A stretch of DNA of 64,000 nucleotides from the NCBI GenBank assembly GCA_013397795.1, contig VZTJ01002441.1, forward strand, positions 3,478,980 through 3,542,979. The letters run 5' to 3'. This DNA is from Orthonyx spaldingii (lineage: Eukaryota > Chordata > Aves > Passeriformes > Orthonychidae). The notes beneath the pieces are model-generated. The model was not told where the DNA came from, made no database searches, and worked only from the letters and a program-made list of their open reading frames with translations. Of the stretch, positions 51,408-64,000 are shown piece by piece. How positions within the stretch are numbered: the stretch's first letter is position 1; every line of letters begins with the position of its first letter. Both the position numbers and the translations under genes were made by a program.

Positions 51408-51885
51408 CAGCAGCCAGGCAACAAAATGGCAGATGAAATTAAAAGTAGATGAATTATGCACATGAAAAAAAACCCACATGCAACATCACACGTCTGCATC
51501 AAACTTAGAATGCACGAGCAAGAAACTGGGGATATATCACAGTGATGTGAGAACATCAACTCAATACTCACAGAAATTAAAAAAGAAATAGGGAGCTGAG
51601 AATTACTAGGAAAGAAATAGAGAAGAAAATAAAAGACACAATAACGTCACTGTATAAACTGGTGATAGTCTGCAGCTTGGGCACTGTTAGAAGCTCTGGT
51701 ACCCTCAGCTTAAAAAACTGTCACAGCAGTGAAAAGCTACAAAGAAGGGCTAAAGAAATTATTATGGCGAAGGAATCACTTCTGTACAGAAGTAACTTCT
51801 GCCTCTTGTTCCGCACGCAGAGGCAGCTGAGCAGGGATGTATTCGTGGCCTCAGAGCTGTGAGCAGCTTGGAGAGGGGAATAGGG
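51408..51885 (+). mobile_element. Decayed CR1/L3-type LINE, ORF2 C-terminus
   Basis: The segment follows the order of a CR1/L3-clade ORF2 end. KWQMK is readable at 51424-51438, with the following residues LKVDE in the place of the family's FNVDK. The 51662 frame then gives LGTVRSSGTLSLKN, then SEKLQRRAKEIIM (LQRRA starts at 51737), then a LLYRSN stretch where the family has a proline-tyrosine-glutamate motif. The two parts lie in different frames, so at least one frameshift has occurred. It is a non-functional relic of a reverse-transcriptase gene, highly diverged and therefore old. Confidence 0.7.
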
Positions 51886-54800
51886 ACAGGCGGCCTCGCT
51901 CAGCACAGGAGCTGGATGCAGCTTTCAAGCTCAAAACAAGTTGAAAGTCACTGAATTTTTCATGCAATATGAAGTTTGCTGTTAAATCCCTCCCACAATA
52001 CACTGTGGATGCTAAAAGTTTACAAGACGAAAATGAACCAATTGATGTGAAGTGCTAGAGGCTGGGAGATATTTCTTTTGGAAAAATTCTTAAACTGTTT
52101 GCTGATTCTGACTCTTTCTGTAGCTTCTGCTCTTCAAGTTTATCAGAGCAAATGCACTCAGCTGGTTTGAAATTTTGTCTATCCCTATATGGGCATTTTT
52201 TATGAAAAACTGACACATATGAAATGCTTCATGGACAGAAAATGGGAGGGATTGGATTGAAAGGTGGATGAGAACCAAACCATGCTGAATAAACCCAAAG
52301 ACTGGCTCAAACAGGTTCTTTCCCCTGAAGATTTATATCTATATTTTATCAATAACACATACCAAAAAGCTAGGTCAGCCTTTTGATTCGTAATATCCCC
52401 CTTTTCTTTTTCACCAAGTTCTGGACTAACAAAGTTTGATTTAAAAAATAAATCCCTCCAGGGATGGCACCTGGCTGCTTTCTTACACCTGCAGCAAAAA
52501 GAGCAAGGTTTCCCTAGGACAGACCCTTCCTACAGGTAAATGATGATGTAAAATCCCATTTCTCTTCACCCCAAAGCATTCTCTGCTGCAACCATGAAGC
52601 GTCCCATACCCAAAATGATGGTTTCAGCCCCCTGGGGCACAGACCCTGCCCTTCATTACTTTATTGGAATAAATGTATGTTTAATGCCTTAACTACAAAT
52701 CAATCAAATATAACATTTAATACAATAATAATCCCGAGGAAGAAATGGAGATTGTGGACTGATGGCAACATTAACCCGGGGATCACTTCCATCTTGCCTT
52801 TTTCATGCATTTTTTACAGCTCTGCACACAGATCATTGCAAATGGAAACCCTTTTCAGATCTTTTTTCTCCTCTCTTTTAGCAAATGTGAGTTCAGCTGT
52901 TGCAGGGGTCAACACAGCAACTGTCCTTGTTTAAAATGTATTCTCTTGATCGACAAATGCAGTACAGTTAGCATTTTCACAAAAAATAAAACCAGATCAT
53001 CCTATCTATGCTAGTCCTCCTCAGTGGCAATTCCTTTACTTCAACACAGCTGTCCTGGTGGTGACCTGCTGTCCCTTCCCTTTAGACAGAACTACACCAC
53101 TGCCACCAGTACCCAGAGCAGGATACAGAGACAAAACTATCTCGCCTACCAAAAAACCAGTATGGAGATGTAGCTAATAGGGGAGCCCTCAGTTTAACAA
53201 CAAACAGCCACTTGGAAAGGCAGACAAACACAAAAACCTATCCCAGAAATAAATTTCTTTGGGGATTTTGGTTTTGCTGTTGATCTTCCCATTCTCCTCA
53301 GTTAAAATCACCTTAGAGTGGATATATCCCAGTCCTCTTTTTTTCTTTCTAATTCCTCTTGTCATTCTTTAAAGAAAAATCTTTCAGTGAAAAAAAAGAA
53401 AAGAAGGAGAGAAAAAGAGAACTTTTCCCTTCTTGAAAGGATTTTAAACCTGTGTTTGAACTGACTTTCAAAAGAGAGAGGCTTTAGTTATCCTCTGATA
53501 CCAGGTCTGGTTGAACAGTATTCAATACCACCCAGCACCATCTTTTTCTGAAGATTGCATCTTGGTTTACTGCCAATGTCCTTGATCAGAGCACAGAAGC
53601 ATTTACTTAGGAAAATAACATTAAATGGCAGCCCATGGCAACAATAACAGCTCCATCGCGGGAATACACTCGCACAGGATGCATGGGTGGCTCGATGGCC
53701 CTGAACACTTAAGTACATTTTTTTCCTTTCAATTCCCTCTGGTACATTAATTTTTATTGATAGCTTATAGCTATGGCAAGTGGTCTTGGTTTTACTAACT
53801 TGCAGGACTGAAGAATATCACTCATGTGGAAAAAAATCCCAACATAACAACAAGAGCTACCTGGCCACCAGGCTGTGTGCTCGGATTTTTGAACCACAAG
53901 CCTTTATTAAATTGCAAAAACCAACAGATCTTCATGTCCCTATTTTATCTGCTCACACATTAAATTTTTTTTAAGATAAAAACCCCATAATTTCTCTAAT
54001 TTCACAGAAATACAGCTGATTTGCACTGCAGACCTGGGTACAAAATGTAGTGGATTTGGGAAATGCACATTTTCTTCTTTCTCAACCTATTCTTAGCAGG
54101 ATGGCTGATTCCTAAGAAAAATTATGCAATGCATAATGTTACATGGAAATGTAAACCTCAACAAGTAGCAGGGAGACAGTAAGCAAGCATCACTTCATTA
54201 CAAAGAAATTTGATACTGCCGGATGTTGTTTCCTTTTCCCTGTCTGTATCTTTGGATGTATCACACGAGGCATCTGGGTCCAGTTTTATCTTAAAAACCT
54301 GATCTACTAAAATGAAGTAGATAAAAAAAACAAAACCAAAAATCAGATTCTCTGTTCATTCGCATTAAATAACCAATTTGTGACAAATAGGAAAAAAAGG
54401 TTATGGCATCCAAGTGTAGAGAGTTCTCACTGGCCATGGTCTGTAATCAAGTGTTTCCAGAGTCCATGCTGGAGGTTATCCCCTGGATCCTGATGTCAAT
54501 GGATCATGCTGAGGTTTGTTTGTTTGTTTTTTCCCACTGAAGTCTTAAGAGGACTTTAAGTTAATTCAGAGTGGAAGCAATTTCTGCTATTTCTACGCAT
54601 GTGACATAAAAATGACCTTGCATTGTTACACAGCAACACAGCTGCGTATCAGTGGCCAGAAATCTGGAACGTGGAAATTGCTGAGTCAAGCCTTTAAAAG
54701 TAACACACCCATTAGTAATGCTAATGATACTTGAAAATAAGTGTTAAAAAAATACCAGTGCACTACAAATCTCCCATTACAAACCCCAGAGCTCTTATAA

Positions 54801-54941
54801 AACAAGTTTTCTTTCACTAAACATGAAAGTAGCTCTGTCTTCAAGTCTGGTTTATCTTTTACTGCTCACTGAAACATCACCACGTGCTCTGATTAACCCT
54901 GCACAGGCATGAAGGAAAAGAGCAGAGCACAACACAGTCAA
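51886..54941. other. AT-rich non-coding sequence, nothing recognised
   Basis: No gene or repeat family is recognised. Frames up to 85 codons lack motifs. A purine-rich stretch lies at about 53388-53421 and a GTTT repeat near 54517-54530. Confidence 0.6.
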
Positions 54942-55110
54942 AGAATCACAGAATCATCAAGGCTGGAAAAGACCCCCAAGGTCATTAAGTCCGACTTTTG
55001 GCCTAATAACATATCATGAACTGCCACACCTACTCCTTTTTTTTAATATTTCCAGTCATCCCAGTGGCTCCAAAAGCACTGGAATGTGTATCTGAATGCT
55101 ACAGGACTGA
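54942..55110 (-). mobile_element. CR1 LINE 3' end, minus strand, short
   Basis: The plus strand shows the reverse complement of the avian CR1 3' terminus: GAATCACAGAATCATCAAGG, then GCTGGAAAAGACCCCCAAGG, then TCATTAAGTCCGAC. The 8-bp terminal repeats are at the left end. Weaker similarity to the next part of the CR1 3' region (TATTTCCAGTCATCCCAGTGG) carries on to about 55110. The left edge is sharp and the right edge is a guess. The copy is 5'-truncated and carries no coding sequence. It is better preserved at its terminus than the copy at 23036. Confidence 0.88.
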
Positions 55111-58100
55111 CTTCCCAAGCTGTGGTCTCAGCACGTGGGTTCTGCAGGGCAGAGTCTCTCCGAACAAGTGCCTTGGCACAGTTGCCAGCAGAGCAGACAC
55201 TCACCACAAGAACTATTTTCACTACATTATACAATGAAATATCACTGGTCACGATCGAAAAGAAAATAAAATTCAGATGGAAAATGGGGCTCATCTTCAC
55301 TCCTAAAAAACAATGGAAGTTTGGATCAGACTGTAAATAATTAGACTAATAGAAATTATTTCACAAGTATCTTCTTTTCCAACTTAACAATGATTACACA
55401 GTTTTGCATATTAATTACCTGAACAATCCTCTATTTTAGGGCATCTATAGTGGATAGAACTGAAAAGGAGCCTCATATTTGCACACTCTGAACACACGGC
55501 TCCAGCATGGGACCACACTGAGTCCAAAAGCAGGAAATTGCCAAGGTAAAAGCTTTTTAGATAATGAGAGATATCAGCTCTTTTAATTTGATAATGCATC
55601 TAATTTTTATACTCCCACCTTTGTTTTGCCTTTTTTCAACATTTGAATACTCAGAAAGGATGTAATGAAACCCGACTAATCAGCATTTTCAGAGATGAAT
55701 CTGATCTCCAGGAGCTCTTTGGGAAAAATGATTGAGGCACACGGGTTTTCTAGTTCTGATTAGGAATCTGCAATCAAAAATTATGTTTACATAAAGAAAC
55801 TTAAATATTATCAACAGCATTTAGCGCTGCAGAATTGGCACTAATGATAAAAATTAAGTACTGGTGAATCACATTTTAAAATTTTAACACTTGAAACAAC
55901 AACAACAATTTTCCCTTTTCAACACAAGAGCTATGACTTCCTGATGAAAGTCCCAGAGGTATTTTCTTCTTCTCTGAAAGGCATATTTCCCTCTAATTAA
56001 TTAGGGTGAGGGACTGAGGCAAAGTGAAAGGATGAAGCAGAACCTGACTGCTCTCTGCAGCTCTGGTGGCTCTTTATAAACTACAGAGAGAAATTTCCCC
56101 TGCAAACCTGTTTTGCTGGGGTTTGAGCACCTGTTTACAAAGTGGGGCCCCAGTCCTTTGCTCAGTGAAGTCTGACAACAGCAGCAGTGGCTCTGTCCAG
56201 GTTGGCTCCACATTGGCCAGACCCACTTGTTTTGGCACAGTAGGAAGGCTCAGAATCACTGTCCTGAGAAAGGGCTCAGGACCCCTTTTACTGCCTGCAT
56301 TGAAACAAAATATTGATTGGCAGTGCTTCCAATATGCTCCCTAAATTAATGTTTGGTTTTCTTTCTTTTCGTTCAAGGATTCCCAGTAGCTGGGTTTTAG
56401 AAGCAGCTCATCAGCTCTGAAAACATTTCAGTCTCTATGTGACGTTTCATATTCATGTAAAAGGAGAAATACATTTTAACTGAATTGAGAAGCATCTTTT
56501 ATAACAGTGAGAGATAAAGAGGGAAGACAGAGATTGTTCTACAATCATATAAGAAGATCTTGGCAAACGATTCTGCTGTACTGAGACTGAATAAGGGATA
56601 CAGCAGATATTTTGTTATTTCTTCCGTGGGTTTTTGACTGGCTATAGCAGTGAGGGAAGTGTTATCATAAACATCTCTGAATTGCTAGAGGAAATTTTAT
56701 TGTCTGCCAGATTCACAAATTGAAATCAATCTTCATTTTACCACTACCAGTTTTGCCAAAGTTACTGCAAAGTAGACACAACAAAATAGAGTAGCCTTTC
56801 AGGTTACTTCTGATTAAATTCATATCATTTGTCTTGAAACAAAAGTTTTTTCCTTTTTTTCATCTGACTACAACATATAATTTTAGTCAGCTAACACTAA
56901 ATTAGACACCCACTCAGATTTATTATGATAAGAACATTCAGTAAGCTAATTTCAAGATGATGACTCCTATAAATTCTTATAATTTATTATTTAGTACTTT
57001 GGTTTTTAATCATTAAGTACGTGAAGACTTTGTAGGTCAAACCTGTATTAATGAAGACAGTAATCTATTTTTCAAACTCTCTGCTCCTCACCTTTCAAAT
57101 TGTAAATTAACAGAAATATCTTTAAACATATGTAGAAGAACAAAGGGAAAAAATTGGGAGTATTTGCAGCACCATTTAACTAACCATTCCTGAGACCGTG
57201 TCTATTAAATCCACTTCCTCACAATTTTTGCAATTCTTACCAAAGGGAATGCTGAAATCAAACAAAACAAAAGATAGTCCTTAAATGAGCAATTTTAATA
57301 ATCAGAACAGCAAAAATGAATGGAAATTATGCACAGATAAGCACTAAAGTTTTCATTAGATTGTTACATTAGCACAAACGGGGTCATTTAGAAGAACTTC
57401 CTCTTGCTGGCCACAGGTTTCTGAAACTTAAATATTAACCATATGAATTTTTTAATAGGCAAGTAAAGATATCAGAGGGGAACTTCTCTTTCACTCAGCC
57501 CGTGCTCAGCACAGGCTGTCTGATGGCTCCTCAGTCTGGGAGGGACTGGAGGGAGCTCTGCTGCCCTACAGGCCTCTATTTCAAATTCCCATTCTGATTG
57601 TACAGATACTGGTCCTCAGTACATATTGACCTTTTACTAATTATGCTACATCTGTTTGTTTTTACATCTAATGTTTCATTTTCCTCCATTCTCTGGTGTT
57701 TCACTCCCTGTGGGACATTTAATCCTTACAACAACACTGGACGTTCTTTTCAGAAATGCATCGGGACTCTGAAAATCTGAATATATCACCCACAGTACAG
57801 CACATTAAACTACTCAAGAATGCTGTAAATCAGTTGAAATGTATTTTTAGGAAGAGCTCCTATAACTATTGCAGATCTCACACACATGCATTTATCTTCC
57901 TTCTGCTGTTGCAAACTTAGTGACTCATTTGTTACTGGGAATAATAGTTGTGTCATTTCTCCATGCAATTAATAAAGCTTTGTGCCATGGGTACCTAGTA
58001 AATGAAATTCACAACAGGAAACAAAGCCCTGCCAGCAAACTGCATTGCTAGAGCTGCACCAGGTTACAATGATTCACTGGTCCCTGCCTCTTTTAACCTT

Positions 58101-59189
58101 CCAACACGGCAACAAATATTTCTGGGAAATATTAAATATTGTGCAGGCATGAAAAAACAAAATTACAAATAATTTTATTCAGACTGTAGATGGGCTCTTC
58201 CATTGTCAAAAATATTTTTGGGTTTGCTGGAAATCATGTGAAGAAGAATTTCACTTTCACTCAGATGTATGTAAAAAACAGGGAGGAATCCCAAAACAGG
58301 ACAAAGGATTTAAAAAATTGAATCCTTTAGGCACTGACTGGTTTAGCCATAGAATAAACCAATGGTGATGACCATATTATAACCAGAACTAGAGCAACAG
58401 ACATTTCCTTGGTCCTCCATTATTTCCACAATGTAAGCTCTGCCAAAAACGATTGTGTCTGGGGAGTGTGTTGGGGGGCCATAAGGGACAGGAAGGAAGA
58501 GTGAATCCTTCCTAAGACAATGCACAGTGTGCCCTGAGTTCACTCATATTAGACCACATCTGATCAAAATCTACCAACAAGGTATTTTAAAAAACCAAAA
58601 ATTAGTATTTTCATCATTTAGATACTAATACTTTACACTTTGTGGGTCCCTCCCTCCTATCACACTCAATAGCAAAACTAATTTATCATTCACTTACAAG
58701 TCTTCAGCAAGATTTTTACCAACAAAATGGTGGACATGGCTGAACTGATGGCACTGGACCTCGGTGTGATCACTCAAATCAACCTCTGTTTTTTGAGCCA
58801 TGTGTGAAGCCTTTGCCTCCTCTTTGTCCTAGGTTTCCAGGACAAGCATTCTTGACACAAGGAGAGAAAAATTCCAGTAAACAATGTTCATCTGCATCCC
58901 GGCCTGGAGGAATCCCTTCCAGGGAGCTCCATCACAAAAGCCATTTTGTTCTTGGCTTCCGCAACTGGAAGGATTCATGGCATAGGATTTTCACTGATGC
59001 TCTAATACTCCAAAATGCAGGTTTTGAGGTGCTGGAGGCCAACTTCTTTTGTTTTTGCTGAGAATAAAACTGCTCACAGGGTGGCTGGTTTTGAGCTGCA
59101 GACCCTTCCTGTTGCAGTCTAGACCAAAACCAACAAATCTTTTTACAAAGGCCACTGCGCAGCTGTGAAATGATAACTTTCAGGCACTG
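55111..59189. other. AT-rich non-coding sequence, nothing recognised
   Basis: No gene or repeat family is recognised. The frames at 56001-56344 overlap on both strands over a slightly GC-richer patch and have no motif. 57480-57590 is a small GC-richer patch without further signal. Confidence 0.6.
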
Positions 59190-60050
59190 CGGATTTGGGT
59201 CATATTTGACCTAATGATCTAGAAGTGAAAGTCTCCTTAATCCCATTACTAACGCTCCAACTCATCCGACCCCTGATTCTAAAAATGTCTGCTAAATTCC
59301 TTAAAAAGTTACGTTTTAATCTGAGAATATTAATCACATTTAAAATTACGGCTCCCCCATGATTTATAACCTCGCAGAAAATACTGCATTTTCATATGTG
59401 GTTTTGCAATTTTCACTTCTATATACCTATCATTTTCCATTGTTTATTTTCGTTGATTGATGGTAGGGCTTTGGAGGTTTCCCATTATGAGCCTTATAAT
59501 TATCACTGGTAATAGAGAAGCTCTTCCTATTATATTCAGTGAGACTGCCCAAATTATTCATCGTAGACCATTGGTACAGGACTACAAGGAAATAAAAATT
59601 TATTTCCAGTCTCAGGCATATGCTAGATAAGAGGATGTATTTATTTCTCCATGTTTCAAAAGGATTAAGGTTTGAAAAAATAAATATCACTTAGCTTGTC
59701 AGCATGCAGAACATTATGGTGCTGAGTTTAAAGTCCCTTTCCTGGGTTAAGTACGACAAATCTAAAAACGGGAGGGGGGAAATCTCAACTATATCCTTAC
59801 TCAGCTAAATAAATGAATACCATAAATTTTAGCTGTTAAGCAGGTTTACAGAACAGACTGCACAAAACTGTATCTTGGCTTTAACAGTATAATGTGCTTA
59901 TTTAGAGAAATGCTACAAAATTCCAGAAGTCCTTGACCCTTGGCTATACCAAGAGCTCACTGAATACATCATCTGGGTTTTGCTTAATTACACATAATTA
60001 GGAAATGCAATTATGCTTTCAGTGTTACTCTGCCATTAGGAAGGAGCGTA
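59190..60050. promoter_or_regulatory. Enhancer-like block
   Basis: Repeat-free AT-rich sequence with clustered recognisable short motifs: a nuclear-receptor-type inverted half-site pair at 59197-59212, TTAATCACATTT near 59330, and TTAATTACACATAATTAGG near 59983-60001, followed by CAATTATGC. An 86-codon minus frame in it has no motif. Conservation cannot be tested from this single sequence. Confidence 0.28.
59197..59212. promoter_or_regulatory. Inverted nuclear-receptor half-sites, 4-bp spacer
   Basis: GGGTCA and TGACCT are separated by TATT. Both hexamers match the AGGTCA-type half-site of nuclear receptors (one at 5/6, the other exact on the opposite strand). Occupancy or receptor identity cannot be inferred, since spacing four in inverted orientation is not the classic arrangement for most dimers. 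Confidence 0.4.
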
Positions 60051-63000
60051 GTGGACAGCAATAACATCAATAGGATACAGGTCTTGAAATGAAAAAAAAT
60101 TACAGCCAGATACACAAACAGACAAAACATAGGAAGACTTGTAAACCTTACCACAAAAAAAAAGCATTTTGCTCTTGGCAATAGAAGAATACATGTTTTA
60201 GAGGTATTTTTCCAGTCTTTTTGTTCAGAGCATCATTTAATGATATGCTCATTTGCATCAACAATCTGAGTGTCACCATTTCTTTTCTCAGCTACTTTGA
60301 TATGCTAACTTTCTAACATATTTATGACCTTTTATCATTATTTCATATGCTAAACTTCATCCAGGCCACAGATTAGTGAATTGCTTTAATTATGTCTTCT
60401 CTGAGAATTTAAACATTTTCTTCATGTGCTCCTCCCTATGCAAGTGGCGCTCAGGCACCGTGATTAGGAATGCTGTCTGCAATAAGCTCATTCCCAAAGC
60501 AAAATTTAGATGCCTTGGTAACGTGGGAAGGCAGCTATTTCACGCCTTGATGACTGCCCACCAAAGAAAACAGAAAGTAGATGAATGCAAGTTGACAAAA
60601 CAGATATAAGGAAGAGAGATCTGCTCATCTACTACATCACACTTGTGCTGCTTTTGTTTATCATGCTTTAACTGCCTATTATAGCAACCAGCTATAATAA
60701 AATAATACACTCCATTAAATATATGCGTTACTTGTAATATTTGTTCAGTGCTGAGGAATATTTCACCAAAGTATAATTTAACAATATGGCATTTAGTCTC
60801 TCGCTGGGCTTTGCCCTCCAAAACTTCATGGTAAAGACAAGTGTGAGGTCAGCTGCATTCAGCCCTGAGGAGTGGTAGTGGTTCAACAGTGAGGCAGAGG
60901 GCTGTCCTCTTAGACTGTGCTCCCAGTCTGCCAGGGAATCCTTTTCTCCCACTTTATGAGAGCTTTCCTACTCAAGTTCCATCTTGCAGGTCAAACACAG
61001 GCAAAAGTGACTCTCCCAAAGGCAGCCTCCAGCCCTTTGGAGGGGACAGAAACGCGTGGCACAGAGGATGTCATGAGCCTCTAGGGGATCACTGGGGCCA
61101 GCCCTTAAGCAGCAGCAGGATGTGAGAACTCAGAGTCACCGTCCCATCCTTTTAGCACCCAAACCAGTCCCATACCCAGAGGCTTCAGTGGGAGAGCACA
61201 GAGATCCATCTCTCAGGGTGTGTTCCAAACGTTCCCAGGAGCCACCCCACACCTCCTGCCACTGGCCCTTGGTGCCAGTCACCCTGGGAAACTGAAGGTG
61301 AAGCTTCTACTTAATGGCAGCAACATTTTTTAGATATCTTTGCTTTAATCTCAAGAGTATCTGAAAATAGCAACAATTTTGTAGCAGCATTTCAATTAAT
61401 ATTTTTACAGTCTGTTTCTATGTGGGATAAAGTCTTAAACACTACAGTAGCAGGTTGATTTTAGGGGTTTTTTAAGAATCTAACACTTCACAAATGTTAC
61501 TGGGTTCTGTTATTAAAATATTAAACAGTGGCTATGCCTTAAATACCAGAGGCAGTTCGAACTGGGTGTACTCCCTTCTTTTCCTTAAAGTGTTTAACTC
61601 TGCTGCCATGCACTCTTAAACCATGTTTTCTTCCAGAAGTAACTGCAAGAGTAAAGGAGGTGTATGAAAGAAAATCCTCTGCATAGAGTGCCTATCAGTT
61701 CATCAGACTTTCAGAGCTCTTTTGAAACATGCAGCAGTCAAGCATCACGCACTACATTTATAAAATAAATGTAATATACACTAGATGTAATCTAGGCTAT
61801 TTTTATCTGCATTATATATTTCACTATCTAATATAAACTACTTACATGTTATCAGATATAATTACTGAATATATTTACTATTTGGAAAAGAGTGTAGCAA
61901 GAGATAGAGAACGAAGATAAAATGTAAGGGAATGCAAGTAATTCATTACTTTAATTGCTTCAAGAAGCTATGATGATGTTATTCTGCTATTAAAATAAGT
62001 TCCTTAATTAATCAGCCAAACCTACTGACAAGAATTCTTAAGCCCATTTTTACCAACAGCAATATATTTGACAAATGTATTTTTTGAAAATACAGGATAC
62101 ATATGATAATTAATTGTAATAAATTTATTTACAAACCGCACAGCATTCAGGATACGATTAAAATGGGTGCGAAAACAGAGAAGCCATCAAAAAACCCTTA
62201 TTTTATTTCCCCATCATACTCCAACTCTATACACTGGACAAGATTTTAGCTTTTAACAAACTGTACAACAAGATGTTTGGGGTTTAGTCTGCAAAGCTGT
62301 TCCACTCATACTGCTACACTTGTTTTTATATTGGGCCCTATACTTTCCTTCAAAAAAGTTTCTATAAATAATAAAAACAAAAACACTTTCAGATTACGAA
62401 AGGATTGTTCTAAGTACAAAGTGTTGTCTGCTACTCACTCAGCAGACCTCTATTAAACCCCCACAATTTGGCTTCAGAAATGAGTGAAGGAAAACCTTGC
62501 TGCACCTCCAAAATGTTCAGCTCTGAGCTGTGCCAGAGACCTTTGAACAAGCTTTATAAATGACATCCATATTTGTCCATTTTTTGACTTAAATTGCTTT
62601 TGGTTCAACTGCATGCAGCACTGAATTGCCTTGATGCAATGTCATATGGAATGACATAAAACACAGAAAAAAGCAAGTTGCTGGCTAGGATTAGGAAAGA
62701 AAGGAGTCACGGCCCTCGTTCACTTCAGTAAATGTTGGAGAAAATGAAAATGAAACTTCTGTTAAGAGGTAATCTCTTCAAAGCTCGATAAGAGCAGGTG
62801 ACATTTTACAAGTCTCAAGTTTTTCATGTTATATTTAGCAGGTACAATGAAACAATTTACATAGAGCCCAAGACTGCTCCTGTTCCTTTTCTCTTTTCAG
62901 AGTTAAGGGACTCATTCTGCAATTCATTGGGTTCTTAGCGTGCAAGTTGAGGTTTAAATTCAGTTTCACTCCTCCTGAGCAAGGAATCTCTTTCACCATC

Positions 63001-64000
63001 TTTCGCCCGCAGCAAATGTGAAGGTGAATCCCAGAACCTGGGAGGAATGTTTTCACCTGACCCAATTCTCTTCCCATCAGTAGCTTCCTGAACTATTCTT
63101 CCTTCACAACTAAACCACTTGTCCCACTACACCACAGGTATTTAAATGTTGTGGACAAATTATTCTCAGAGATTAATAACTCTTGCAAGAGCAAGCTCTA
63201 ACCTATATGACATCCACTTTTCCATGTATCCCATCAAAAATCCCACAAGGCAACTCAAAAGGCTGTGTAATTTTCTGCATATATTTTGAGGACGTCAGAC
63301 AGGAAAGTGCCTTGTGAATCTGAGACTTGAGGGACCCATTAAGAGCACCTGTAATTTGGATGCTGACTCTTTGCATGGATTTAGTTGTGGTTGTTCACAT
63401 CTTTCTTGTTTTATGCAACCAAAAAGAGCTCAAGAGTTTATTCATTGAAATAGGAGCACCCACAATCTAGGCATTTTTAAAAGCAGGATAATAACACCTT
63501 GTTATACACAAAAACATCTATTTCCATGAACTCCTAGGATGTTTTATAATATTTAACCATCAATAAAATATTCAAATATTCAATTTGTAATTACTTTTGC
63601 TGTTAAAAATCCTTTGGAATAACATTAAAGTACAATATACAGAATGCATATTAAAGATAGATCTAGCTAATAATTTAGAAGAACTTCATAATGTGCATTC
63701 CTTTACAGATAACCTCAAATTACTCAGAAATGGCTGTAATTCTCACATGATTATCACAAAGTGATTTTGTATTTATAGTAAGATAAAATCAAGGAAATCT
63801 GGCTGGTATAAGGTTACAAGCAAACATAATTTTCTTATTTGTTTAAACATCTATTTAATAGTCCATGGCTTCCTAAAGCTTTACAAACATCCCCTGATCC
63901 CCAGGACTGGTATAGGCAGATGAGGTTAAGGCCCGTAAGAAGAGTGGGAGTCAGGTTGGGGTCAAGTATTTTTTAAAGTACAGAGGCTGAATCCTGTAAA
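60051..64000. other. AT-rich non-coding sequence with one GC-richer patch
   Basis: No gene is recognised up to the right edge. 60840-61310 is GC-richer, with a 78-codon plus frame (60889-61125) and no motif. A pyrimidine tract ending in CAG at about 62880-62899 looks like a 3' splice site, but the following sequence has no convincing exon. AT-rich stretches dominate 61740-62130 and 63540-63680. Confidence 0.6.

Noticed and set aside
61550..61562. GTTCGAAC-like sequence resembling a tRNA B box
   Set aside because: It is a short palindrome with no A box, no cloverleaf stems and no terminator at the expected distance.
62877..63022. Strong pyrimidine tract plus CAG (acceptor-like at 62899) with a GTGAAT donor-like site
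   Set aside because: The donor is weak, two frames stop at once and the third stops just before the donor. It could only be a non-coding exon, and nothing else supports it.
1..64000. CRISPR array, prokaryotic operon, integrated virus or endogenous retrovirus
   Set aside because: No regularly spaced repeats, no Shine-Dalgarno-linked gene clusters, and no paired LTRs, primer-binding site or gag/pol/env-like frames were seen.

Overview
The window looks like non-coding nuclear DNA from a bird, probably a gene desert or the inside of a very long intron. The evidence is AT-rich sequence with no recognisable protein-coding exon, low repeat density, and transposon remains of the CR1 LINE class. Two CR1 3' ends still carry the characteristic avian terminal sequence. 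Older, strongly decayed LINE copies of types best known from turtles and crocodilians are also present. There are no Alu-like or B1-like SINEs, no bacterial-type gene packing, and no tRNA, rRNA or CRISPR structures. Many A-rich/C-rich low-complexity tracts (for example 8091-8235, 24158-24198, 30356-30371) would suit a songbird, but that narrower placement is only a guess.

Layout. 1-23035 is AT-rich unique sequence broken by short GC/CpG-rich patches at about 2410-2660, 10385-10700, 14031-14130 and 19200-19285. The 14 kb patch ends in a near-perfect splice donor. 23036-23465 is a minus-strand CR1 3' end. 23466-31624 is AT-rich, with a homeodomain/POU-site-like block at about 27640-28130. 31625-32112 is an ancient minus-strand CR1-class LINE. 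34190-36010 and 42540-42985 are AT-rich blocks that read like conserved enhancer sequence. Between them lie a candidate orphan exon (36979-37072) and a GC-richer block with open frames on both strands (37270-38136). 46210-46640 is GC-richer and holds a perfect 18-bp palindrome. 48279-48392 resembles a sauropsid palindromic MITE. 51408-51885 is a decayed plus-strand LINE with readable reverse-transcriptase C-terminal residues. 54942-55110 is a second avian CR1 3' end. 59190-60050 is another enhancer-like block, with a nuclear-receptor-type inverted half-site pair.

I assign no protein-coding gene. Nearly all open frames are short, start at arbitrary codons, cross low-complexity tracts or overlap on both strands, and none matches a family I know except LINE fragments. 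The least ordinary coding signal is a minus-strand frame at 3168-2140, open for about 343 codons except for one stop. The most useful leads are the enhancer-like blocks, the orphan splice-site candidates and the ancient LINE copies. All of these need alignment or transcript data to settle, which could not be run here.
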